From: Candidatus Krumholzibacteriota bacterium
Lineage (GTDB): Bacteria; Krumholzibacteriota; Krumholzibacteriia; Krumholzibacteriales; Krumholzibacteriaceae
Assembly: GCA_030672805.1 (NCBI GenBank)
Contig: DAOVFR010000123.1
Location: 1 to 7,320 of the forward strand
Reading direction: 5' to 3'
Length of the DNA stretch: 7,320 nt
The notes beneath the pieces were generated by a model. The model was not told the origin of the DNA and ran no database searches. It saw nothing but the letters and a program-made list of their open reading frames with translations. Both the position numbers and the translations under genes were made by a program. The number at the start of each line of letters is the position of its first letter. The first letter of the stretch is position 1. Of the stretch, positions 1-5,690 are shown in pieces.

Positions 1-24
1 GTGACATCCCGGGTCCGGTCACGA

Positions 25-150
25 CACCGTCGGGGCGGGGTGAACGTCCCCCCCGGCGGTGACAGTCCGCGAGTTCGCGCATGACGTGCGCTCCCTGAGC
101 CGGTGGAATTCCGGAACCGACAGTGAAAGTCTGGATGGGAGAAGGTTGCA
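25..150 (+). promoter_or_regulatory. FMN riboswitch (RFN element) aptamer
   Basis: This is an mRNA leader domain that binds flavin mononucleotide and controls the riboflavin genes behind it. The hallmark conserved blocks occur in order: GGGGCGGGGTG (32-42), CCGGCGGTGACAGTCCGCGAG region (53-73), CCGGTGGAATTCCGG (100-114), ACCGACAGTGAAAGTC (116-131) and GGATGGGAGAAGG (133-145). The variable helix lies around 72-92. The closing P1 helix can be drawn between CACC-GTC (25-31) and GAAGGTTG (141-148) with one mismatch and one bulge, which is weaker than usual. The position directly before ribD is the classic one. The promoter is not visible and must lie at or beyond the left edge. Confidence 0.96.
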
Positions 151-168
151 GACTGACGTATGCAAACC
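144..168 (+). promoter_or_regulatory. Putative antiterminator helix of the FMN switch
   Basis: GGTTGCA (144-150) can pair with TGCAAACC (161-168), leaving A164 as a single bulge and a ten-base loop. The left arm is also the 3' strand of the aptamer P1 helix, and the right arm contains the first five bases of the terminator's left arm (164-168). The helix therefore competes with both. This is the expected geometry for a switch in which FMN binding stabilises P1, frees 161-168 and lets the terminator form. The pairing is seen directly; the mechanism is inferred from known FMN riboswitches. Confidence 0.75.
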
Positions 169-187
169 GCTCTCGTGGCGGTTTTTT
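164..187 (+). terminator. Intrinsic terminator of the FMN riboswitch
   Basis: AAACCGC (164-170) pairs with GCGGTTT (178-184) around a seven-base loop, and the right arm runs into a T tract (181-187), followed by CGTG and five more T (192-196). This is a textbook Rho-independent terminator 14 nt after the aptamer, placed 94 nt before the ribD start. It is expected to stop transcription when FMN is abundant. Confidence 0.92.
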
Positions 188-238
188 CGTGTTTTTGCCG
201 TTACAATTGCAATGGCGCCCCCGGGGAATGGTAAAGGC

Positions 239-266
239 CGCACCGGCCGAGGTTCGCCCCGGTGCG
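239..266 (+). promoter_or_regulatory. GC-rich hairpin in the ribD leader, after the terminator
   Basis: CGCACCGG (239-246) and CCGGTGCG (259-266) form a perfect 8-bp inverted repeat with a 12-base loop. It sits between the riboswitch terminator and the ribD ribosome binding site (AGGCGG, 270-275). A weaker 6-bp hairpin precedes it (197-202 with 211-216, one G-T pair). It has no T tract, so it is not a terminator. It could shape mRNA stability or ribosome access, but no function is demonstrated. The rest of 188-281 shows no gene. Confidence 0.5.
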
Positions 267-281
267 CTCAGGCGGCACGGT

Positions 282-1424
282 ATGAGCAACGACGAAACAT
301 ACATACGCAGGGCTCTCGAGCTGGCCGAACGGGCAACGGCCGGGACGAATCCCAACCCGCTCGTCGGCGCAGTCATCGTTCGGGATGGAGAGATAGTCGG
401 CGAGGGGTACCACGGCGGGCCGGGCAGGCCCCATGCCGAGATCGAGGCGATCCTGGACGCCGGTGAGCGTGCATCCGGCGCCACGCTTTACGTCAATCTC
501 GAACCGTGCTGCCACTACGGCAGGACGCCTCCCTGTACCGAAGCCATCATCGATGCGGGGATCTCACGGGTCGTCTTCAGCATGTATGATCCGTTCGGTG
601 AGGTCAGGGGCAAGGGTGCCGGCGCCCTCAGATCCCGGGGGATCGACGTGACGGTCGGGCCGTGTGCCTATGACGCCCTCGAGCTGAATCTGCCGTACGT
701 ACACCGTATCGTGAGCGGCAGCCCCTTTATCGTTTTGAAGCTTGCCGCCACGCTGGACGGCCGGATCACAATGGATGGAAGGAAGCACATCACCGGCCTG
801 GAATCTAGGAGGCGCGTCCACGTGCTCAGGTCGCGATTGGAGGCGATTGCCGTCGGGAAGGGGACGATCGATCTGGACGATCCCGTTCTCGACAGGCGCC
901 TTCTCGATCCCGGACTCCCCCCGCCTGTCAGGATGATATTCGATTCGGGTCTTTCCTTTCCACACGACCATGCCTGGCTGACGCAGGGCGACCCGGTGAT
1001 AATCTATTGCGGTGAGGGCGCGTCTCCCGAGAGGCGTGAGCTCCTGTCAGGTGCAGGCGCTGATGTAGTGACGCTCCCGGGAAAGGACGGGTTGGTCAAC
1101 CTGCATGACTGGGTGGAAGACGTCGGCCGGCGCGGTTTCTCATCGGTTCTCGTCGAGGGAGGAGTGGCAATAGCGACCTCGATGATGCTCGGCGGTATCA
1201 TCGACCGCCTCGTGCTGTTTGTCGCCCCTGTTGTTGCAGGCGCCGGAGGAGAATCATGGTACCGTGACCCCGGGTTGCCGGTTTGGCTCGAGGACGGGGA
1301 GCTTGCACCTACACGGGTGGAGGTTATCGAAGGAGATGTCATGGTTGTGTATGACCGGTTCCATGTGAGAAGTTATCTCGGTGCCGTAACGGAGGAGGGT
1401 GAACTTGTTCACCGGTCTCGTTGA
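282..1424 (+). CDS. ribD: RibD, bifunctional pyrimidine deaminase / reductase of riboflavin synthesis
   Basis: RibD first deaminates 2,5-diamino-6-ribosylamino-pyrimidinone 5'-phosphate, then reduces the ribose side chain with NADPH, in the cytosol. The protein is 380 aa, the usual length. The N-terminal zinc deaminase domain (about 1-145) carries HAE (His51, Glu53) and PCCHYGRTPPC (Cys76 and Cys85 as zinc ligands). The C-terminal reductase domain (about 147-365) shows KLAATLDGRI, ITG, RSRLEAIAVGKGT, DDP and VEGG. The segment DPFGEVRGKG departs from the commoner DPNPxVAGKG. The start at 282 matches the family N-terminus (MRRALELA-like) and has AGGCGG at 270-275, 6 nt away. An in-frame ATG at 228 would put the hairpin into coding sequence and has no spaced ribosome binding site. 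The 3' end overlaps ribE by 20 bp. Confidence 0.97.
   Translation: MSNDETYIRRALELAERATAGTNPNPLVGAVIVRDGEIVGEGYHGGPGRPHAEIEAILDAGERASGATLYVNLEPCCHYGRTPPCTEAIIDAGISRVVFSMYDPFGEVRGKGAGALRSRGIDVTVGPCAYDALELNLPYVHRIVSGSPFIVLKLAATLDGRITMDGRKHITGLESRRRVHVLRSRLEAIAVGKGTIDLDDPVLDRRLLDPGLPPPVRMIFDSGLSFPHDHAWLTQGDPVIIYCGEGASPERRELLSGAGADVVTLPGKDGLVNLHDWVEDVGRRGFSSVLVEGGVAIATSMMLGGIIDRLVLFVAPVVAGAGGESWYRDPGLPVWLEDGELAPTRVEVIEGDVMVVYDRFHVRSYLGAVTEEGELVHRSR
1391..1398 (+). promoter_or_regulatory. Shine-Dalgarno site deciding the ribE start
   Basis: GGAGGAGG lies inside the end of ribD. An in-frame GTG at 1399 abuts it with no usable spacing, whereas TTG at 1405 is 6 nt downstream. TTG also gives the N-terminus MFTGLVED, which matches the near-invariant MFTG start of riboflavin synthases. 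The site therefore selects 1405. Confidence 0.85.
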
Positions 1425-2013
1425 AGATGTAGGAACGGTGGTTGCGCTGAAACGCTCTGCCGGGGGAAAACGCCTTTCCGTCAGGACGTCTCTTGAAGAC
1501 CTGTCAATCGGTGAGAGTATCGCGGTGAGCGGTGTGTGCCAGACCGTCATCGAGTTCCGGTCCGGTGTCTTCTCGTGCGACGTGATGGCCGAGACCCTCC
1601 GCGTGACGAGTCTCGGGAACCTCAAGCCGCGGGCGCCGGTGAACCTCGAAAGAGCGCTTACGCCGGGAGACAGGATCGGCGGGCACTTCGTGAACGGGCA
1701 CATCGATGGTCTTGGAACCATCAGGAAGATCACGAGGCGGGAACCATTCCAGATCACCATATCGGTAAACGATGATATTTCCCGTTACATCGTGTCCAGG
1801 GGGAGCGTTGCCGTCGACGGCGTGAGCCTGACCGTAGGGCCTGCCCCGTCCCGGGGATCTTTCACGGTCTACATCATTCCCCATACGTGGCGGTGTACGA
1901 ATCTTGGGCGGATGAATCCGGGAGACAGGGTCAATATCGAGGTGGACATTATCGGCAAGTACGTGGAACGGTTCGCAGGCAAAGTGTTGCGAACGGGGAG
2001 TGACGTATCGTGA
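1405..2013 (+). CDS. ribE: Riboflavin synthase, alpha subunit
   Basis: The enzyme transfers a four-carbon unit between two molecules of 6,7-dimethyl-8-ribityllumazine, giving riboflavin and a pyrimidine that is recycled; family members act as trimers. The 202-aa product is the normal size and shows the internal duplication of two lumazine-binding barrels, about 1-95 and 96-190. The paired motifs are visible: IAVSGVCQTV (39-48) and VAVDGVSLTV (135-144), then VMAETLR (60-66) in the first half and the IIPHT motif (157-161) in the second, with GGHFVNGHIDG (92-102) at the boundary. Gln46 stands where Leu is usual in GVCLTV. TTG is the chosen start. The TGA stop overlaps the ribBA GTG as GTGA. The symbol is sometimes given as ribC. 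Confidence 0.96.
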   Translation: MFTGLVEDVGTVVALKRSAGGKRLSVRTSLEDLSIGESIAVSGVCQTVIEFRSGVFSCDVMAETLRVTSLGNLKPRAPVNLERALTPGDRIGGHFVNGHIDGLGTIRKITRREPFQITISVNDDISRYIVSRGSVAVDGVSLTVGPAPSRGSFTVYIIPHTWRCTNLGRMNPGDRVNIEVDIIGKYVERFAGKVLRTGSDVS

Positions 2014-3242
2014 GCACGTTCAGCACAATCGAAGAAGCAATTGAGGAGATCAGGGGCGGCAGGATGATCATTGTCTTGGATGATGAGGGGAGGGAGAACG
2101 AAGGCGACATCGTCATGGCCGCAGAGAAGGTTGACCGGGAAAAGGTGAATTTCATCGCGCGTTACGCGAGGGGGCTGATCTGCGTTGCCCTGGAGGGCGA
2201 ACGGCTCGACGCTCTCCGGCTGGGGCCTATGGTTCAGGATAATACGGCGAAAATGGGCACCCCGTTCACCGTCTCTGTCGATGCAGTTCACGGAACGACT
2301 ACAGGCATATCGGCACACGACCGCGCCGTGACGATCAAGGCGCTCGTCGATCCGGACATACAGCCCGATGATCTTGCGCGCCCCGGTCATATCTTTCCAC
2401 TTCGGGCCGCGCGGGGGGGTGTTCTCAGGCGTGCGGGACATACCGAGGCATCGGTCGATCTCGCGAGACTCGCCGGCCTCGAGCCGGCAGGTGTCCTCTG
2501 CGAGATCATGGCCGAGGATGGCTCGATGGCGCGGACCGACGAACTGATCGAGTTCGCAAGGCGGTTCGGCCTGAAGATCGTCACGATCTGTGACCTTATC
2601 GAGTACCGTCGCAGGAAGGAGAAGCTTATCAGGCGGCGCGCCGAAACGGTGCTTCCAACCCGGTGGGGCGAGTTCAAACTTTTCGCTTACGAGGGGACGC
2701 TCGACGGTTCCGAGAGCGTGGCCCTTGTGATGGGAGATCCGTGGAAGGATGAGAGCGCGCTTGTGAGAGTCCATTCGCAATGCCTGACGGGTGACGTGTT
2801 CGGCTCGCTCAGGTGCGACTGCGGAGATCAGCTCAACGCGGCGATGCGGATGATCGGCGGGGAGAGAGGCGGAGTGCTTCTCTACATCCAGCAGGAGGGC
2901 AGGGGGATCGGTCTCATCAACAAGATCCGCGCCTACGCCCTCCAGGACAAGGGAAAGGACACTGTCGAGGCCAACGAGGAGCTCGGGTTCGCGGCGGACC
3001 TGCGCGATTACGGCATAGGCGCCCAGATCCTGGCCGACCTCGGGCTTCACAAGATCAGGCTCTTGACGAACAACCCGAAAAAGGTGATCGGCCTGAAGGC
3101 ATACGGGCTCGAGATCATCGAGCGGGTGCCGATCGAAATTCCCCCGAACAAGAGGAATTTGAAGTACCTCGCAGCCAAAAGGGACAAGCTCGGTCACCTG
3201 TTCACCAAACTCGACGAAGCGGAGACTGCGGACAGAAAGTAG
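2010..3242 (+). CDS. ribBA: RibBA, 3,4-dihydroxy-2-butanone 4-phosphate synthase / GTP cyclohydrolase II
   Basis: This fused enzyme makes both riboflavin precursors: the butanone phosphate from ribulose 5-phosphate and the pyrimidine from GTP. At 410 aa it has the standard fusion length and both halves look intact. The RibB half (1-205) carries DDEGRENEGD (24-33), the PGHIFPL region, GHTEAS (143-148) and CEIMAEDG (164-171). The RibA half (about 208-400) carries zinc ligands Cys258, Cys269 and Cys271, then QQEGRGIGLINK (294-305), DTVEAN and DYGIGAQIL (333-341). It starts with GTG at 2010, overlapping the ribE stop by 4 bp, with GGGGAG at 1995-2000 about 9 nt upstream, so translation is probably coupled. 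A 25-nt gap separates it from ribH. Confidence 0.98.
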   Translation: MSTFSTIEEAIEEIRGGRMIIVLDDEGRENEGDIVMAAEKVDREKVNFIARYARGLICVALEGERLDALRLGPMVQDNTAKMGTPFTVSVDAVHGTTTGISAHDRAVTIKALVDPDIQPDDLARPGHIFPLRAARGGVLRRAGHTEASVDLARLAGLEPAGVLCEIMAEDGSMARTDELIEFARRFGLKIVTICDLIEYRRRKEKLIRRRAETVLPTRWGEFKLFAYEGTLDGSESVALVMGDPWKDESALVRVHSQCLTGDVFGSLRCDCGDQLNAAMRMIGGERGGVLLYIQQEGRGIGLINKIRAYALQDKGKDTVEANEELGFAADLRDYGIGAQILADLGLHKIRLLTNNPKKVIGLKAYGLEIIERVPIEIPPNKRNLKYLAAKRDKLGHLFTKLDEAETADRK

Positions 3243-3267
3243 CGGTGGCTGTTAAAAGGAGAGAAAC

Positions 3268-3732
3268 ATGGTAACGGAGAAGACCGGAAATCTGATCGGT
3301 ACGGGCAGGCGGTTCGCTATCGTAATCGGACGGTTCAACGAGCTGGTCACGCGCAACCTGCTTGGTGGGGCAATGGACTGCCTGAACAGGCACGGTGTTG
3401 CGGAAAGCGATGTAACCGTCTACTGGGTGCCGGGATCGTTCGAGCTGCCACAGGCAGCGGCAAGGGCGGTAGAGACCGATGTCGATGCCGTTATCTGTCT
3501 CGGTTCCCTGATCAGGGGCGATACGCCGCACTTCGACATTCTGTCCTCGCAGGTCGCCAGGGACATTTCCCACGTGGCGCTGTCGTCGTCGAGGCCGGTA
3601 ACGTTTGGCGTGATAACGGCCGATACCCAGGAACAGGCACTGGAGCGCGCCGGGAGCAAGTCCGGTAACAGGGGATGGCAGGCGGCGCTTTCGGCGATCG
3701 AGATGGCCGACCTCTGGGCGGGCATCGGGTAA
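3268..3732 (+). CDS. ribH: 6,7-dimethyl-8-ribityllumazine synthase
   Basis: RibH condenses the RibD-derived pyrimidine with the RibB product to form lumazine, the substrate of RibE; family members assemble as pentamers or 60-subunit shells. The 154-aa product is normal in length. Visible motifs are RFNELVT (substrate pocket, about 22-28), VPGSFELP (54-61), GSLIRGDTPHFD (with the catalytic-region His following GDTP), FGVITADTQEQALERAG and the C-terminal GNRGWQAALSAIEM. Arg replaces the commoner Lys in GNKG. The ATG at 3268 has the strongest ribosome binding site of the window, AAAAGGAGAG at 3254-3263, consistent with the high enzyme dose a capsid-forming protein needs. A 20-nt gap leads to nusB. 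Confidence 0.97.
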   Translation: MVTEKTGNLIGTGRRFAIVIGRFNELVTRNLLGGAMDCLNRHGVAESDVTVYWVPGSFELPQAAARAVETDVDAVICLGSLIRGDTPHFDILSSQVARDISHVALSSSRPVTFGVITADTQEQALERAGSKSGNRGWQAALSAIEMADLWAGIG

Positions 3733-3752
3733 AGGACGGGAATTCCCGGTAT
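3731..3752 (+). promoter_or_regulatory. nusB ribosome binding region with embedded palindrome
   Basis: AAAGGA (3731-3736) overlaps the ribH TAA stop but lies 16 nt from the nusB ATG, too far for a normal site. Between them is the perfect 12-base palindrome CGGGAATTCCCG (3737-3748). If it folds as a small stem with an AATT loop, AAAGGA is brought to about 4 nt from the ATG. The sequence is plain; the spacing role is an inference. Confidence 0.4.
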
Positions 3753-4163
3753 ATGAGCAAGAGAAGAAAAGCCCGTGAGATAGCCCTGCAGACGCTGTAC
3801 GCGTCGGAAATCTCCGGTGTCGGCTGGGAGGACACATTCGGCGACACCATCGAGCGGCGCAAGCCCTCCGGCGAGGCAGTCGAATATGCAAGGAGGCTGG
3901 TTTTCCGCGTGATCGAATCGAGGAACGATCTGGACGGGCGGATCTCCGGTATCCTCGAGAACTGGGAGCTCGAGCGCGTTTCCGTCATCGACCGTACAAT
4001 CCTGTGCATCGCTCTTGCCGAACTTCTCTATTTTCCCAGGACACCGACAAAGGTCATCATCAACGAGGCGATCGAGGTCGCCCACCGGTTCAGCTCCAGG
4101 GACGCGGGGCGATTCGTGAACGGTATTCTTGACCGGCTGGCGAGAGAGGTCAGGAGGGTTTGA
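3753..4163 (+). CDS. nusB: NusB, transcription antitermination factor
   Basis: NusB binds the boxA RNA element together with NusE (ribosomal protein S10) and supports processive transcription of rRNA operons. The protein is 136 aa, all-helical and of normal length. Family signatures are the basic N-terminus RRKAREIALQTLY (4-16), then NWELERVSVIDRTIL and the C-terminal signature KVIINEAIEVAHRF followed by FVNGILDRL. The ATG at 3753 gives the typical N-terminus; the frame is open upstream to 3675, but that extension lies inside ribH and adds no family sequence. The ribH-nusB linkage is widespread in bacteria. The stop overlaps the next start as TTGA. Confidence 0.96.
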   Translation: MSKRRKAREIALQTLYASEISGVGWEDTFGDTIERRKPSGEAVEYARRLVFRVIESRNDLDGRISGILENWELERVSVIDRTILCIALAELLYFPRTPTKVIINEAIEVAHRFSSRDAGRFVNGILDRLAREVRRV

Positions 4164-4891
4164 AGTACTTCATCTGCGGCGATGTCCACGGGAACGTCCG
4201 GGCATTTGACGCGGTGCTCGCGGGGTACCGGAGGGAATTCCCCTGCGAGTTCCTTTTCCTCGGCGACTGTATCGGGTACGGCGCCCACCCCGACGCGTGC
4301 CTCGATCGTGTTCTCAATCTGCCGAGGGCCCGGCTGCTTCTCGGTAACCATGAATCCGCGCTTTTCGACATGGAGGAACGGGATCAGATGAACGTAATCG
4401 CGGCGGAAGCGCTCGGTTGGTCAGAGAGCTTGATCCGGGGAAGATACGGCGAGGAGATACGCGCACGGTTCGTGACATTCGTCGAGGAGCGCAAACTCAT
4501 CGCGGCCCACGGCTCGCCGGTGGACCCGGAAAACTGGACGTATATTTACACCTGCCACGGGGCGGGGGAGATCTTCTACAAGTTTGACTTTCATGTCTGT
4601 TTCATCGGGCATACGCACCAGCCGTTGCTCTGCTCCTTGGTCGGAGGTGAGATCCCGTTTATCGAGGAAGAACCGGTGCATGCCGACATGGCCGACCGGT
4701 ACATCATCAATCCGGGCAGCGTCGGTCAGCCGCGTGACGGCGATACGCGGGCGGCATACTGCGTTTTCGACACCGAAGATGGAACCATCACCCTGCACAG
4801 GTGTGAATATGATGTCGAAGCGGAAGCGGAGGACATCATCAGAGCCGGTCTTCCGCGTTTTCTGGGCGAACGGTTGTTGCGAGGTGAATAG
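4160..4891 (+). CDS. Calcineurin-like metallophosphoesterase (Metallophos_2 / YfcE-type)
   Basis: This is a predicted cytosolic dinuclear metal phosphoesterase of 243 aa. All metal-binding motifs are present: GDVHGN (Asp8, His10), GDCIGYG (Asp36), GNHE (Asn63, His64), AAHGSP (His117) and GHTHQP (His151, His153), followed by INPGSVGQPRDGD typical of the YfcE-like branch. The substrate cannot be read from sequence; relatives hydrolyse phosphodiesters, nucleotides or phosphoproteins. The start is TTG at 4160, overlapping the nusB stop by 4 bp. It is the only start that keeps the GDVHGN motif near the N-terminus. AGGAGG at 4152-4157 is close, 2 nt away. Its stop is one base before the methyltransferase start. 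No signal peptide is seen. Confidence 0.9.
   Translation: MKYFICGDVHGNVRAFDAVLAGYRREFPCEFLFLGDCIGYGAHPDACLDRVLNLPRARLLLGNHESALFDMEERDQMNVIAAEALGWSESLIRGRYGEEIRARFVTFVEERKLIAAHGSPVDPENWTYIYTCHGAGEIFYKFDFHVCFIGHTHQPLLCSLVGGEIPFIEEEPVHADMADRYIINPGSVGQPRDGDTRAAYCVFDTEDGTITLHRCEYDVEAEAEDIIRAGLPRFLGERLLRGE
4881..4887 (+). promoter_or_regulatory. Shine-Dalgarno site deciding the methyltransferase start
   Basis: GAGGTGA, a strong match to the 16S tail complement, lies inside the end of the phosphoesterase gene. It is 5 nt before TTG at 4893. An in-frame GTG at 4884 is part of this site and so is unlikely to be the start. Confidence 0.7.
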
Positions 4892-4892
4892 A

Positions 4893-5690
4893 TTGAACCG
4901 CGAACCACTGGAGCGTACGTCGGAAAGGGAGCATTGGGACCGTTTCTGGGACATTTCGGAAGACGTGGATGAGGTCTATTCCAACGAAGGACGTGTCAGC
5001 GAACGGCTTTCCCGCATCGTTCCGCTCGCCGGCAGGCGGGTGCTCGAGGTCGGTGCGGGAACGGGCAGGGACGGGATCATGATGTCGATGGAGGGGGCGT
5101 TCGTCGTCTCCCTCGACTACAGCAGCCGGAGTCTTGCGATGATCGCCGCGCAGGTCGATCACGGCGGCCCGGTCGCGCCATGCTGCGGCGACGCCTTCGC
5201 TCTACCGTTCGAGGAAGACACCTTCGATATCGTTTTTCACCAGGGATTGCTCGAACATTTCAGGAATCCGGGTGACATGATCGAGGAGAACATGCGGGTT
5301 CTCAAGCCGGGCGGATACCTGCTCGTCGATGTTCCGCAACGATATCATTACTACACCATCGTCAAGCATATCTTCATAGCGGCGGGGAAATGGTTTGCCG
5401 GATGGGAAACGGAGTATTCCGCCGGCCAGCTCGAGCGGCTGATCGAGGCTCACTCCTTTTCCGTTGTATCGAGTTACGGGGAATGGTTAAATCCGCCGAT
5501 ATGGTACAGGATGCTGAGGAAGGGGCTCCTGTCGGCCGGTATCCGGCTTCCCATGTATCCCGCCATCTTCACCGTGATGAATAGACTGTTCGGGGGGCTG
5601 CGGTCGTTCATCCTCGGACGCCGATGGGGCCTGTACACGGCCGTCGTTGTGGGAACGATCGCCCGGAAAAATCAGCGGAGCGGCTCATGA
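4893..5690 (+). CDS. Class I SAM-dependent methyltransferase (Methyltransf_11 type)
   Basis: This 265-aa protein has the Rossmann-type SAM fold: motif I VLEVGAGTG (50-58), an acidic strand end at Asp75 (SLDYSSRS), GDAFALPFEEDTFDIVF (99-115) as motif II region and LKPGGYLLVDV (137-147) as motif III. The N-terminus EREHWDRFW is common in methyltransferases of surface-polysaccharide loci. The segment after 150 is long, aromatic and hydrophobic (YYTIVKHIFIAAGKWFAGW and about 212-255), which could contact a lipid or membrane. The substrate is unknown. The TTG start at 4893 follows GAGGTGA; only one base separates it from the previous gene. Its TGA overlaps the glycosyltransferase ATG as ATGA. Quinone methyltransferases share the fold but are less consistent with this C-terminus and context. 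Confidence 0.88.
   Translation: MNREPLERTSEREHWDRFWDISEDVDEVYSNEGRVSERLSRIVPLAGRRVLEVGAGTGRDGIMMSMEGAFVVSLDYSSRSLAMIAAQVDHGGPVAPCCGDAFALPFEEDTFDIVFHQGLLEHFRNPGDMIEENMRVLKPGGYLLVDVPQRYHYYTIVKHIFIAAGKWFAGWETEYSAGQLERLIEAHSFSVVSSYGEWLNPPIWYRMLRKGLLSAGIRLPMYPAIFTVMNRLFGGLRSFILGRRWGLYTAVVVGTIARKNQRSGS

Noticed and set aside
1..22. GTGAC...GTCAC inverted repeat at the left edge, possible terminator of an upstream gene
   Set aside because: Only 5 bp pair around a 12-base loop, there is no T tract, and the left edge hides the context.
123..281. N-terminal extension of RibD to 123 or to the ATG at 228
   Set aside because: The extension would translate riboswitch, terminator or hairpin sequence that RibD homologues lack, and neither start has a well-spaced ribosome binding site.
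59..466. 135-aa plus-strand frame starting within the riboswitch
   Set aside because: It begins inside conserved aptamer sequence, runs through the terminator and overlaps ribD in another frame. The translation is arginine-rich and low in complexity.
1869..3197. 442-aa minus-strand open frame opposite ribBA
   Set aside because: It mirrors codons of a fully recognised RibBA, shows no family motif, and is expected from stop-poor antisense frames in GC-rich genes.
2813..3274. 153-aa plus-strand frame inside ribBA
   Set aside because: It is a shifted reading of the RibA domain with arginine- and glutamine-rich low-complexity sequence; the RibA frame has all catalytic motifs, so no frameshift is indicated.
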